Position numbers and translations under genes: made by a program. Below, piece after piece: positions 50,470-62,865 of a stretch of DNA of 64,000 bases. Numbering within the stretch: the first letter of the stretch is position 1; the number at the start of each line of letters is the position of its first letter. Source of the DNA: Ciona savignyi (taxonomy: Eukaryota > Chordata > Ascidiacea > Phlebobranchia > Cionidae); the NCBI GenBank assembly GCA_000149265.1, contig CH003412.1:161226-225225 (forward strand). The letters are read 5' to 3'. The notes under the pieces were generated by a model, which saw only the letters and a program-made list of their open reading frames with translations, was not told where the DNA came from and searched no databases.

Positions 50470-53400
50470 ATGAGTTCTCCAGACACCCAACACTTGGTGG
50501 AAGGCAGACAACAATGCTGTGCAGGTTCTAAGTATGCGAGAATCTACAACGGAATAGGAGTAAGTAGATTTTGATCTTTAAGTTCTTTGTTAATAATTTT
50601 TTTAACAGCGGATCAGTTTCTTTACAGTTTTTATCCATTTAGTTCGTAAGTTTATTTTTTCACTCCTGGGAGAAATTATTTTACCCAAACTACAATTGTT
50701 TAAACATGTGAATACTAAATATCACCAGTATTAATCTTAAAAAGTTTAAACAATAAAAATTATTTTTTTTGATAATCAACTCTCTTACTTAATTGTTTAA
50801 CATCATGTAATAATATAATTAGACCTGCATGTTAAAGACTCCAGTGTGTCCCCTTTGGTCCTGGATTTAAATTTCTTTAAAGTTGTCTTGAAATATTGCA
50901 TTAGTCGAGCTTAAACAGCATTTTTAGTTTTATATTAAAGTAACCATTTAAAAGTATATAAAAATGTAGGTATATAATTAAAATTCTTCCATGAACCATT
51001 TAAAATAACCACTAAATTATAATTGGGTTGGTTCTCTTGCAAAAATCACCAAAAAAAACGAGTAATTTTTTTGCAGATCACCCTGATAGTTCTTGGTTGT
51101 GTAGCAGCCGTAATAGCAGTAATTGCTATTGCCTTTGAGAGCCAAGCTTATCACCATGGCGATGTTCTTAGTGGCATATGGGGAGGAATAATTGTAAGTT
51201 GAAGTTTTAGCCTTATATTTGTGATTTATTTTTTGTGGTTTAATTTCAGTTTATTGTCACTGGTACGATCTCCGTCAATGCAGCAAGAAAACAAACCTGC
51301 GCGTTGGTGCTGGTAAGACTTTTTTAATAAATTTTAGGATAGGATATTCATGTTATCCCCATGAATCATAAAACGCAAGGCATTAACACTCAGAAAATCC
51401 TCATATCACCTTATGCCCATTGTCGGGTTCATTTAATGCCCGTTAAGTGCCTTGCTCAAGACAGACCAACTAGCTGGCGACCAATTTTGAATCTGCAACC
51501 CTTATACTGAAAGGTAACACACCAACCAACCGAGTGTGCGGTTTTGTGAACTTGTATTAATTAATACTTGTTGCACAACCGCCAACATAAACTCTAACAT
51601 ATAGACTTATTGCTGGTTGATAGGTGTACTTTACCGTCTTATTTTGTTTCTGTTAAATATATTGTGGATCGTTCAACCTATTTTAAATTTAGTACTGTTT
51701 AGGTTAAGCAAAGTATATCAAATAAAATAATATTTTTTAAACTTCCTATTTAAAACCAGTGTTTTCTTATTTTGACAAACTAGTAGTTTTAAATTGGTTG
51801 AAATGTTAAAATATAATTTAAAAAAGAAAGAAAGATTAAACTTAATATTATTTGTATTAAAATTTATTGATAGTTTTTTGGTACTTACTATCGTCTGAAT
51901 CTGAGCATTTTGCGGGAAGAACAAATTTTATATTTTATTATTCACGGTTACTTAACTAAAACCATTACCTTGGTCACCATAGATTGGGGTAACAACTGTC
52001 GCATCGGGAATTTCTGCTGGTGTTGGACTTGCAATGTTTGGTATTGAGCTGGCAAACACTGTTCGCATAGGCAATAATGCGTGGTACCGCTATTCGAATT
52101 ACGCTGTGGTATGATTACTTGTTTCTACATCTTCCAGTATTTGTTGTCTTCTTTTTTACATTAGTATAGGATGGTTGACAAAAGTATAATTATGTGGGTT
52201 AACAAAAACTTATATATCTAATTTATTGTTTATCACAACTATTTCTTTTTTTTAATCACTGGTTTGAGTGGAGATGAGTCCTTGGCAAAGATACTCAGCA
52301 GACATAAGAATTTGTTTTTTTACCTAAATCTAATCATTAATTTAAGCATTTGTAATTCAACTTACCATTAAACTGAAATCTAATCAATATAATTTTTATT
52401 GACAATTGACTGTGCAGCAATTTCTTAATTGTTTAACTGTTTAATGTAGTAGCTTAGTTTTATTCTCTATCTTTTCAGATCGTAGTCCTGGTTGCTCATG
52501 CTATTCTTGCATTTATCGGTTTCTCTGGCATGATCATTTCAATCGTAAACACTGTTTACGGTAGTTATGCGCTGTGTCGTGATAACTCTGTAAAGTTCTC
52601 CGTAACAGAAAACAAGGTATTAATTAACATTATACAATATTGTCTACCATTTATGATTGTTCCACTGTTATTAACTTATTAATCCACTGGGTTCGCTAAA
52701 TGCCTTGTTGAAAGACACAACCAACTATTAAATCAATAGTTTTTATCTAAAGCTTTCTAATATTGGACAGTGCTGCAATAGATTATGCTTACCCATCAGG
52801 TGATTACGTAGTCAAAGCAGAATGGCATCATTTATATATCCACAGAATGGCACTCCTGTCCTCCAAGTCGCCCGCTCTCACACCTGCCACAATGCACATC
52901 CAAACGGTAGGAAATTCTTCATTAGGCTACAACTAATTTACAAAGATAACTATGTTTATAGAAGCCCAGCAGACAAACGAAGAAGTTGATCGCAATATTA
53001 CCACCATTCCGCCACAAGGTTTTCAACAGGTCGATTGAATGACTGCAAACAATATTAATAATTCTTGTGTTAAAAATATTTCCTATTATTAAGGACACAA
53101 CATAAATATTCTATTATATTTCAGTAATTGTCATTGTAATGTGCCCTCACAGTACCTTAGGCAGCTTTGCTGTTATATCTGTTACTACGTATCTGTTACA
53201 GATAGCTTTTTTAATATTGGTAAAACCCATTAATTCACAATTATCGGTTTGAGGTTATGTAAAACATCATTTTAAATACATTGGTATTTTGGCAGGATAC
53301 TCCTCAGATTCCACCACCTGCATATGAGGTATGTTGTGTAACAACAGATTCATACATTGTGTAAGAAAAATACATGACGCAGATATAATACTTTTGTGTA

Positions 53401-53838
53401 TGGCTGTACATTTGCTATTTCACAATTGGTTAAAGATTTGTTGTCATTTAACAATTGTGTGTCAACTTGTAATAAAAAGCCATTAGTTACTTTAAAAAGA
53501 TTACTTCTTTGGATAACTATATCATTGTTTTTATTTATTATCTCTCGTACATTTAGAGATTTAACCCTAATTTTGAGTTGGCAGATCAGTTTTAAGGAAT
53601 GGTTTATCAGATTAAATTATTAATACAGTTTCATTGTTAATATAGGTACAGCTAATTCTGTTTATCATGACAGTTACTTAATTCTGTTACCCTCACATAT
53701 TTTCCCTATGTAAATAAGCATTATTCGAAATGTGATAAATAGAATTAGCTGTACATATACCTATATCTATTAACCTATTCGACTGAAGTTTACGTTTCAA
53801 CGCAGGTAGTACAGAATGTTCCAGAAACTGATGCATGA
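50470..53838 (+). CDS. MS4A-like four-TM protein, copy 3
   Basis: Exons are 50470-50559, 51077-51193, 51250-51312, 51983-52108, 52479-52616, 52846-52906, 52962-53029, 53296-53328 and 53806-53838, giving 242 aa. The first five junctions are phase 0, as in the sister genes. TM1 lies in exon 2, which ends SGIWGGII; TM2 is in FIVTGTISVNAARK; TM3 carries GVGLAMFGIELA; TM4 carries IGFSGMIISIVNTVYG. The tail is longer than in the paralogues and encodes IPPPAYE, a PPxY motif that binds WW domains in other proteins. Exon 7 ends at a weak CAG|GTCGAT donor. If it is not used, translation stops three codons later (53036-53038), giving a 223-aa form without the PPxY. A poly(A) signal is at 54048-54053. 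Confidence 0.85.
51343..51535 (-). repeat. Partial SINE in intron 3 of copy 3
   Basis: Reversed copy starting GGATAGGATATTCATGTTAT, with a central deletion, and the reversed CTTGCTCAAGACAGACCAAC and AACCGAGTGTGCGG head. Confidence 0.65.
52676..52735 (-). repeat. Short SINE fragment
   Basis: ATTAATCCACTGGGTTCGCT then CCTTGTTGAAAGACACAACC are reversed pieces of the SINE middle. It lies in intron 5 of copy 3. Confidence 0.45.
53638..53771. mobile_element. Small foldback MITE in intron 8 of copy 3
   Basis: TATAGGTACAGCTAATTCTG followed by TTTATCA is mirrored by TGATAAATAGAATTAGCTGT followed by ACATATACCTATA. The arms are about 30 bp with a loop of about 65 bp. The class is unknown and no clear target duplication is seen. 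Confidence 0.65.
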
Positions 53839-54400
53839 TCTATATAAAAGATGGCTCTACAATTCTTAATATTTTATCTGGCTTGTTTTGTTTCTAAAGC
53901 ATAAATTCATGGACTAAAAAACTAAAATCGTATAACAATAATGCTTTTTATGTTGTGAGTTCCTTAATGTACATCTGTTTCATTACAATTGTCACTGTTG
54001 GTGTTTCCGATACGAAATTACCAATACCAAGATGCAATTCATTGCTTAATAAATAAATTGATAATTATTGTTATTAATGCTTGTTGCTAAACTTTTCTTT
54101 AGTCAAGTCATATTTAAATAAAATTCGAAGACTACCGGTATATAATTTTTGGCTTGTTTAAAAAAAGTTAACCCAGCTTAAAATAATAGTATATATATGT
54201 AATGTTTGATATTGATGTATACATTAGAAATTGTTTGTGTATTGTTATTGTTTCACCATTTTAGTTATTATTCTGCTTGTTTATTTTTCATCTTACAATT
54301 CGATTCCCTGCTCTCTCTGATTACTGCATTTGCTGTATTTAGATTGTACACACCTAAACAAATTTAAGTAATGCAAAGTAGTCTTTGAACATTGATTAAA

Positions 54401-57400
54401 ATGCACAGCCGAAATACGGATTCTGTGGCATTGATCTACCCTTCAACAAATCAATATCCAGGAGAGAAACATCGGAAGACATATAAAGGCTTGGGGGTAA
54501 GTTCCATGTTTACATAATTTGTTGGAGCAATTTTTGTTTGCAAAGTTATATATCACACAGGAGTTTAATTAGAATAGGATATTCATGTTTAACCCTGTGA
54601 ATGAAAAAATGCAAAGGCTTGTACCCACCACCACCGAAGCGATTGTACTGTGTTGTGTATAATTATTATTTTAATTTGGTGAACTCATTATTCCATTCTG
54701 TTCAGGCAATGTCTGTCTTACCCAAGGACACAACCAACTAGCTAGTTACCAGTTTTAAACATGCAACCTTTCCGCTAACCCAGTAAGGTGATTGGTTGGA
54801 TTTGTATTTTATAAAATAGATTAAGAAAAAAGTTTACAATTTACATATGATTTTTATTTTGAGTAAAGCTTAATAATGATAATACACCCAATAACCTTCA
54901 TTCATTAATAGATTACCATGATAATCTTCGGAAGTCTGTCGGCTGTACTGGGAGTCGGCACATTGGCAATAAAAGGCATCAATAATTACTATAGCTTTGA
55001 TATTGGAGAAGGAATTTGGTGTGGAGCACTGGTGAGATTACATAATTTCCAGCACATGGAATGTGGTCTAATTTAATATCATAATTTTTTTTATTGTATG
55101 CTTCTTTAAATTGCAAAATTAAGCATTTTTGAAATAATGTTCTATATGTTATTCTTATTTTATTCTAAGAATAGCACAGAAGTGTTATCACATAAAAAAT
55201 CATCAGATTACTCTGAGCAATTGCAAGGTGTATTTGTATATTCTACACAGATAAATGTGTAGTTTATTTTACGTAGAATCATTCATATCTTAATTCTTAG
55301 CTGTTAACATTTTGAAGCACAGGAGATATTCATGTTTATTCCCCAACAATCAAAGAATGGGAAGGCCGATATCAATGAGCAATTATTAAATTATTTTGTA
55401 ACAATCATTGGGGAATTGTAGCTAATGCAGTGTTTAATTAGATCATTCATGTTGTTTTAGTATGACTTGTTAATTTTCTGGGTTTTGGCAATGTTTTCCG
55501 AGTGCTATATTCAAGTACACAACCAACTTGCTATTGACCAGTTTCGATCCTGTGCCAGTTTTAACTTTTTGCTTAAAGGCCATGCACTAACTCACTAATT
55601 TATCTAGTCCGGCCGGTTAGTCTGGCGATTAGGTATGTCGCCTTTCAATCGAAAGTTAGTAGGTTTGAAACTGGCGGCTAGCTAGTCGGTTGTGCCCTTG
55701 GGCAAGGCACTTTACGGACATTGCCTGAATCCAGCGGATTAATGGGTTCTACCAAATTGAAGGAACGTGTCTATCATCTACAACACCCTGAAATAGCTTC
55801 GGTAAGCCGACGATGGGCGCGAGGTGATCTGACGGTTGTTTGTGTGTTAACCCCCTTGGTTTTCCCATTCACGGGGATAAACTTGAATATCCTATCCTAT
55901 ATTCGGCCAGACAAGATAATAACACAGACATGGAGGCAATAAAATAAATTAACTATTTTTAAATATAAATATTAATAAATTTTATTCTGGTTTAAATTAA
56001 GGTTGTTCTCTCTGGATCATTAAGCATTGTGTCTAGCCGGAACCCTACAGTTTGTGTGGTAAGTATCCCAGTTATCAATCAAATATCAGTCTTGATTAGG
56101 TTTTTATTCTGCTTCATCAAACTTTTTCATTGATAATTATACCAAACTGAAAAACCATTAGTGCATTTTCCCTTTTTTGAATCAGAATATTATAGGATTA
56201 AACAGGAAATTGTTAATAAATGACTAAACTATCTAGCTCTTCGTAATCTAATATAATTGTTTAAAACGGCATTTTTTATTTCTTTCCTTTTAATTTTATA
56301 TGAATATATATTGTCACCTAACAAATAGTTTTAATCAACCTAACGGTGTGGTTGAAGTAATCTAATGATTACTTTGTTTAAGAACGCTTTTATATGTGAT
56401 CGAAAATATTCGAGAAATAATCTGATATTAGCCTGTGTTATAGCACCCATTGACTTTGCCCATTCATGAGGAGTATTTCCATTCTAATCAGTGTGTTTTA
56501 TTTGTTAGATTGCGCTTTCAACAGTTGTAGCTGTTATCGCAGGAGCAATGGGATTGACTTTGTTTGGTCTAGATCTTACCATTGTGGTGTCCCTTCTCTC
56601 GCAAAACTACACCTATAATTTTGCTGGATGGGTACGTTGTTCAAATTTCACATGCTAGTTAGAAGCCTACTGAGAGTTTGGTGTAGTGAATGGTAATATA
56701 GTGTAATTTACATTGATAGTTCTTTATTGACACTAAAATAATTAAAATTTGCAAAATACACTACTAAAACGTCAGTATGAATAGAGTTGTGGTGAATCGA
56801 TGCTTTCGGGAACTAATATAATTGTTTGTTTATAATGATCACGTGTATTGTTTGTAGAACACGTATGTAATCGTATTTTTTACTAACAAGTAATTTGCGT
56901 CGTATTTACGAAGACTACACGCCCTTTGTATTCAAAACGCCAGTCATTATCGCAATTAGAATGGGCGTCAAAAGTCTTTTCTCTTTGCTATATATTGTTG
57001 TGTGTTTAACGTACAAATTAATGCCACCAATCGCGTTATACTATGCGCTGCATTCTCAGTATTAGAATGCAGCTTACAGAATAAAATATTGCCGTGCGTC
57101 TATAGTTTATTGTCTGAATTATATGCTGCAAGTCACTGGAGTGAGATTTAGACAAGCAGCGACTATACAATCTCGAAGGACAGCCTAAAGCGACCTTTTG
57201 GTTTAGCGACGAGCGGCCAAAATGCGCTTGCCCCTATAGAAGTAAAAGAAAAGCGGGGGTGCTAAAGAGTCAATTTTTTTAGAATTTTATATAAAATCTC
57301 CAAACATGCCTTAAATAGTTAAATAATAAAATCATGCTATTCTTAACTACTTGTACTTTTGTAGATTGTTGAATTATCCCTGCATGGAGTGTTAAGCCTG

Positions 57401-58839
57401 TTGGGTTTTATTGAAATGCTCTTAGCAATAACCCTTGTTAGTTACTGCAGCTCTGCAATATGTTGTGGCAATTTGGTAAGTAACTGTTTCCTAAATTTTA
57501 TACATTATTTATTTTATGTTTTTTTAAATCATGATAATAGGATTTTAGGATTGAAGGTTGTTTGAGTTCAAAAAAAACTTGGCAACATCAAATTCAACTC
57601 AATATGATGACTTTGTGAACTTGACTCTGGGCATGGGTTACATTTCAGTTTTATGTTTTGTTTTCGTCTGTTACTTTTAATCATAATCCTGCCAGTTAGT
57701 CTGGCAGTTAAGTGCGTCGCCTTTCAATCGAAATGTTGCCGGTCGCTAGCTAGTCGGCTGTGTCCTTGTGCAAGGCACTTTACGGACCTTGCCTGAACCC
57801 AACAGATTAATGGGTTCTTACCAAAAGGAACGTGTCTATCATATACAACACACTACAATAGCTCCGGTAACCCGACGATGGGCGCGAGGTGACGATTGCC
57901 TGTGTGTTAACCCCCTTGGTTTTCCCATTCACGGGGATAAACATGAATATCCTATCCTATGTGGATTTTCTCACATGCGAGGGTACCAGTACAAATGCTG
58001 TATTTATTATTTACTCATACCCTACTCTGGACACATAACCAAAGTTAAATATGTTGTACTAGGATAAACCTACCACCTGCAACAATGAGGTTTCTGATCA
58101 GTTTTTAACACATGGGGCTTCCAATTTCCGTAAGTAACATGACTTAATTTTTTGGATTAATTTTTGTTCGGCCGAACAGTTTGGTAGTTTGTGAGTGTTA
58201 GCTCTAAGTTGAAGGGTAGCAAAATAGAAACTGGTTGCATACACCAACTAAACCCAGTGGATTAATGGGTACAACACATTGCAATAGCACCAATTACCTA
58301 ATGGTAGCCACAAGGTTTTCTGATGGTTATCTGTGTTAAAACACCCCTTGCATTTTCCCATTCACAAGGGATAAAATCATGATTATTCGATTCTTTTTTT
58401 AGTTCCAATGTGCATTTTATTTATATTTAAAATCGACATTCAATTTGAGAGTAGTTGTAGGGTGTAGACACAGTTAAGGCAATGTCTGTACCATATGCAA
58501 CACACTTTAATAGCTTTGTGTTATGTGAGGATTACAGTCATAGATTTGACTGATGATAATAAAAGTTATTTGATATAATTTTCTTTACCACCAGTATACA
58601 AATAAAACATCATTATATTTAAAGTGGTCTGGACTTGCCACCCATTTAAAACACTTTTTATTTCATGTGCTTTAGAAATTAACATGAATTTATTTAAACC
58701 AAATATATTGTTACATGCTTTTTAGAACATCAACATACAGTGTACTTACCGAGTACGGTGCAAACAAACATCATCAACACCACAACCCCGTACTTCAATA
58801 AGGTCAGAACATTTTTATCAGCTGATTCAATGTACTTAG
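54401..58839 (+). CDS. MS4A-like four-TM protein, copy 4
   Basis: Exons are 54401-54496, 54912-55031, 56002-56058, 56509-56631, 57365-57475 and 58726-58839, all phase 0, giving 206 aa. This copy shows the family best: exon 2 ends GEGIWCGAL and exon 3 reads VVLSGSLSIVSSRNPTVCV, close to the SGSLSI-A---PT signature after TM2 in vertebrate MS4A proteins. TM3 is AVIAGAMGLTLFGLDL, followed by a loop with a possible glycosylation site (NYT). TM4 is in exon 5, which ends in a Cys cluster SYCSSAICCGN that could be palmitoylated. The tail is polar. Exon 3 uses an AAG acceptor. Introns hold several SINEs. Confidence 0.88.
54572..54790 (-). repeat. Diverged SINE in intron 1 of copy 4
   Basis: Reversed: AGGATATTCATGTTTAACCC, ACTGTGTTGTGTATAAT, ACCCAAGGACACAACCAACT. 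Confidence 0.65.
55318..55600 (-). repeat. Strongly diverged SINE in intron 2 of copy 4
   Basis: Reversed remnants GAGATATTCATGTTTATTCC, TTTCTGGGTTTTGGCAATGT and ACACAACCAACTTGCTA lie in the expected order. Confidence 0.5.
55608..55905 (+). repeat. Near-intact SINE in intron 2 of copy 4
   Basis: Starts CCGGCCGGTTAGTCTGGCGA and ends in GAATATCCTATCCTATA. It is the opposite orientation to the older copy directly upstream. Very close in sequence to the 17976 copy, so relatively young. Confidence 0.85.
57690..57960 (+). repeat. SINE in intron 5 of copy 4
   Basis: Forward copy with a small deletion over the B-box (the GCAGGTTCGAAACT part is shortened to GCCGG) but an otherwise well-kept body and a CCTATCCTAT tail. 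Confidence 0.8.
58170..58395 (+). repeat. Diverged SINE in intron 5 of copy 4
   Basis: GCCGAACAGTTTGGTAGTTT head, ACACATTGCAATAGCACCAA middle and CCATTCACAAGGGATAAAAT 3' motif in order. Confidence 0.6.
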
Positions 58840-58847
58840 CTAACTTA

Positions 58848-58881
58848 AGATGAGAGCAACTAACTTAAGATGAGAGCAACT
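58848..58881 (+). repeat. Short tandem duplication
   Basis: TAACTTAAGATGAGAGCAAC occurs twice in direct succession just after the stop codon of MS4A-like copy 4. Confidence 0.8.
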
Positions 58882-59029
58882 GCTATTACTCTTGCAAGAT
58901 GTGGGTAATTGGATTTGAGGATACAGTTGGACTGATGTCCCCCAATCGTAATCTATATTGGTGTATATACATCTAGCATATCTTATCCTTAGCAAAGTAC
59001 AGTTACATAGCTTAGTTTTAGATTGTTGG

Positions 59030-59215
59030 ATCGACATCAGCCGCTGAGTAGTTAGGTGTATCTTCGGCTATCAACTAATTGGACATTGTCTGAATTCAGA
59101 TTAATAGATTGAACTAAAAGTGATAATGTCGTAATACAATGACATAGATGAAGCAACTTAAAGATAGGCTTAAGGTAATTTTACAATTCCCATATGATAA
59201 TATAAATATCCTATT
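59030..59215 (+). repeat. Strongly decayed SINE remnant
   Basis: Pieces such as GGACATTGTCTGAATTCAGA and ATAAATATCCTATTC suggest a very old forward copy between MS4A-like copies 4 and 5. Nothing else is recognised in 58882-60146. Confidence 0.35.
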
Positions 59216-60146
59216 CAAGTTTTATTAAATGGGTACAACTTAATTTGCAGGAAAAAAATTTAAGTGAACCTGCTTGATTTTTCTAATCTTCAAAAACTGT
59301 TCATTCAAGTTGTGCAGGCCTAATCAAGTCTTCATAAGTTCCATCTTCAATGCTTCTATCAGTTTTGTTGCTCATTTTATAATTTTGCGCTGATTAATGC
59401 TGAAATTTTATGTACTGCCTTAGCTAGCAATCGTAACATAACTTTTATTGAAATAAAATATTCACCATAAAGCAATGATGGAATGGGTGTATATTTAAAA
59501 CTAACATTGGCACTACTTAGGTCCGTAATAACGTACAATTGATTCGGTACAATTAGTAAAAATCATTGTTGGGAGAAACCTGTATCCGACAATTTGGCAT
59601 CAAGACTTTTTTAAAAAAGCTTAAGTTTTGCATCATAGTCCATTTAGGCACCATGATTTTCTGTAATTAATTATTTACTTAACGAATTTAACACTGATTG
59701 TCGTTTATTTCTGGAACTTTTTTTATTGAAAGTAACGAAACAAAGAGCTGTTTGCAAAGGCAAGGGGGAATTTTCATCATAGTGATTCTTGAAATTTCTG
59801 TTTGAATTTGTCTCTAGAATGTACGATTTTTAAAAATGTAAAATAAAAATACTATTCAAAAGTGTTGGGGTGGACATAAATATAGTTTTCTTCAAGCAAA
59901 TATTTTTCACCGAACGTGTATGTTTACAATAGAGTTAATATTAACTCCGCCGTTTGTGGTATTTTATTTTATATTCGTGGAAGTAGTAAAATTTATACCT
60001 TATGTGGTATTGGCAAGAGGGAATTTTATTGCTGGCTAAAACTCATTAAATTCTCTGCGTCTTTGATTATTGGAGGAACAAAAAAAGTTCCGACACCATC
60101 AAAAATTCAAAAGTTAGTTGATTCAAAAGTAGGTGTTGTAAGCAAA

Positions 60147-62865
60147 ATGAGTTCCTACGCTAATTTCCAGCAACACTATGTTCTGATGAATGATATTTTC
60201 CCGGGGTCGAAGTACACAAAAATCTCCACAGCTCTAGGAGTAAGTATTTCTAAAAATAAAATTTGTTTTGTAAAAAAGATTTTCCATGGCAATCATGTTA
60301 TAATCTGCAATATTTCTAAAGGCTTATTTTGAATAACATAATTGTAAGGCCAATTAGGTCAAAATTAGTTTACCAAGTTATCAGATAGTTTAATTTTAGA
60401 TTGCTCAAGTCATACTGGCACTGATTTCCTATGTTGTGACATCAGTTGCTCTATATCTAGACAGCACGGTCCCTTTCAACATTAACACTGGCTCGGGAAT
60501 TTGGTGTGGAACATTAGTAAGTATTTTATTTTATATGCTGTAATTAACATTCAATTACTGTAAAATATGTGTCTGCTATATAAAATCTTAAACTAATAAT
60601 GTTTATTTATAACACTCTTAACACGTATAATATATTTGATATCTTTATGGGTAAGAAACAGTTGCATAAGTTTTTGTTAATGCAAATGTGTCTTTTCATT
60701 GGGAGATTTTTTTTAGATTTTAGTCTCCGGTATAATTTGCATTGTATCTGGAAGAAGGTCGACATATTGCTGGGTAAGTTTTGAACATGTTTTCTTTACC
60801 AAATCCATATATTCGAATGTATTGTTCTGTTGCTTTGATGCAATGTGGAAGCTTAAGATAGGAAATTCCACTAGACAAGTTATCTGTGATGCTAGAATGA
60901 CTGGGATTTGTGAAGACTTATTGAAGAATGACACAGCCATATAGTCCAATGCCTTACACCTATTCTATGTTGCAATTTAATGGTTTATCACAATAAAATT
61001 GCCTACAACACCAGATTACCTTATGCCCACCATCATGTTATAAGAGTCATATGTGGTAGGTATGACCGGTTCACCGGATACAAATTTACTGTTTTTGTTC
61101 AATCAAATAATCCTCCCAAGTTTAAGCAACATCACTATAAGTTCCATGTTCAAGGAAACAAACAACCCAGATGCAGTACTGCTAATTGACAAATAAACAT
61201 TAAGTTGTAAATTTTTATTGTTTCTTAGATTACCTCAGGCCTTGTACTGTCAGTTCTTTCTGCTGTTTTTGCATCAGTCATGGCATCCCTTGAAATCACA
61301 AGCATTTTGTTGACAGGGGGATTTCCCTCTACAGACATTACCATATCGGTAACTAATAATATCTAACATTTACAGTGTCATGAAAGAACAAGTCTATACT
61401 GCTTTTCTATAATATAGATATAGACGAAAATCGTAAAATAATGTTATAATTAAAATATACCATTATAATAGCTACACTAACTATTTTTTTATTTATTAAA
61501 TTGAGTCTATATTTTTAGAATCCTGTGACAATATTTGTTTAAGAAAGAGCTAAATCATTGAGTGTGTATTATTATACAATGGGCAGGTTGCATCCAAGTT
61601 GCTAGAGTGGTATAGTATGAAAAACAATGCAATACAATTTATTTATAAACAATGTTTGCCAACTAAAAAAATTCAACGGGCACATTTGTTGTTCAGAGTT
61701 TAATATTTGGAAGTTTCCTGTTTTTCTATAGCATTTTATATTACATATCCCACGAAAAAATTAATTTGGCAAAATTTTACAGGACATCCACGTTATTCTC
61801 CACTCTGTTCTGACATGTGTAGCATGTATCGAGATAATTATTGCATGTGTGTATTCGGGCTACTGTTGTGCTGCTGTGTGCTGTGGTGTGTCAAATATTG
61901 TAAGTTCTTTGTAAATAAATCTCAATGAATTTAAGCTTATTTTGTTGCAAAATCCAATTTTCACCCGACTTGTTGTACTGTTTACAAGATTGGTATAAAA
62001 ATAAGTAAACATAGACCTCTTTAGTTGTTAAAACTAAGGCTCTGATTTACTGCATAGAAGAATAATACATAAGAGCAACAAAGAAAAATTTACTAATTTT
62101 TTTCTATCAACCTAATCGTAAATGTCCATACGTTCATTTAGAGTGTTCAGCATCAAGGGATTCCAGTAACTAATACGTGCACACTTCAAAACACAACATC
62201 TGAAATCCTAAGTTCTGGTAAGTAATATTTAATAATTTGACATGAATACAAGGAGCAAAAAACTTGAAATCAGGGTCCAAGTGTTCACAACAGAAGACAC
62301 AGCCAAACATAGCTGTGTGTTAGATATAGTAATTAAATGATGTTGTCTTGTTCTGGTAGGTTTAAATTAATTAATCAAAAACTGAAGTGGTATCAAATAT
62401 ACTTATTGCAATAACTTCGAAATCCAAATGTGGGCATGAGGTAGTCTGACATTTATTAGCGCTACAATGACTAATAGAATAGGATATTCATGTTTATCCC
62501 TATGAGTGGGAAAACCAAGGGGGGGTTAACACGCATGCAATCGGCAAATCACCTCGAGCCCACTGTCGGGTTACCGGAGCTATTGCAGTGTGTTGTGTAT
62601 GATTCACACGGTTCTTTAATTTAGTAGAACCCGTTAATTTGGGCAATGTCGAAGTCCCTTGCCCAAGGACACAACCGATTAGCTAGCGACCAGTTTCAAC
62701 CCTGAAACCGTTCGGCTGAAAAGCGCTGCACTAAACCAGTAGACTAATATGTCGGAATAAATATCCCAAATAGCATTGCACATATAATCGACTAACATAT
62801 ATAAATATTTTTGATTTTTTGCTTCAGTTTCCCAATGCTCCAGGCCTCCAGCACACAAAACGTGA
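60147..62865 (+). CDS. MS4A-like four-TM protein, copy 5
   Basis: Exons are 60147-60239, 60400-60516, 60717-60773, 61229-61348, 61783-61899, 62142-62217 and 62828-62865, giving 205 aa. The first five junctions are phase 0 and the last is phase 1. The frame is open upstream to 59916, but I chose the ATG at 60147 because the resulting 31-residue first exon matches the paralogues (30-34). Exon 2 ends GSGIWCGTL; exon 3 is ILVSGIICIVSGRRSTYCW; TM4 ends in a cysteine-rich GYCCAAVCCG. The last two exons encode a tail with VSQCSRPPAHKT at the end. A poly(A) signal lies at 62892-62897. Confidence 0.85.
62478..62755 (-). repeat. SINE in the last intron of copy 5
   Basis: Reversed copy from TAGGATATTCATGTTTATCC to CTAATATGTCGGA, with TTGCCCAAGGACACAACCGA inside. 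Ends about 70 bases before exon 7. Confidence 0.85.

Noticed and set aside
57768-58067. 99-residue frame beginning in a SINE
   Set aside because: The first two thirds are SINE sequence; similar frames recur in other copies (18123, 55721, 42051), so they are repeat-encoded chance frames.
59916-60146. Upstream extension of MS4A-like copy 5 by 77 residues
   Set aside because: The four paralogues have first coding exons of 30-34 codons ending at the same place. The extra part has no similarity to them, and the ATG at 60147 gives a matching length.
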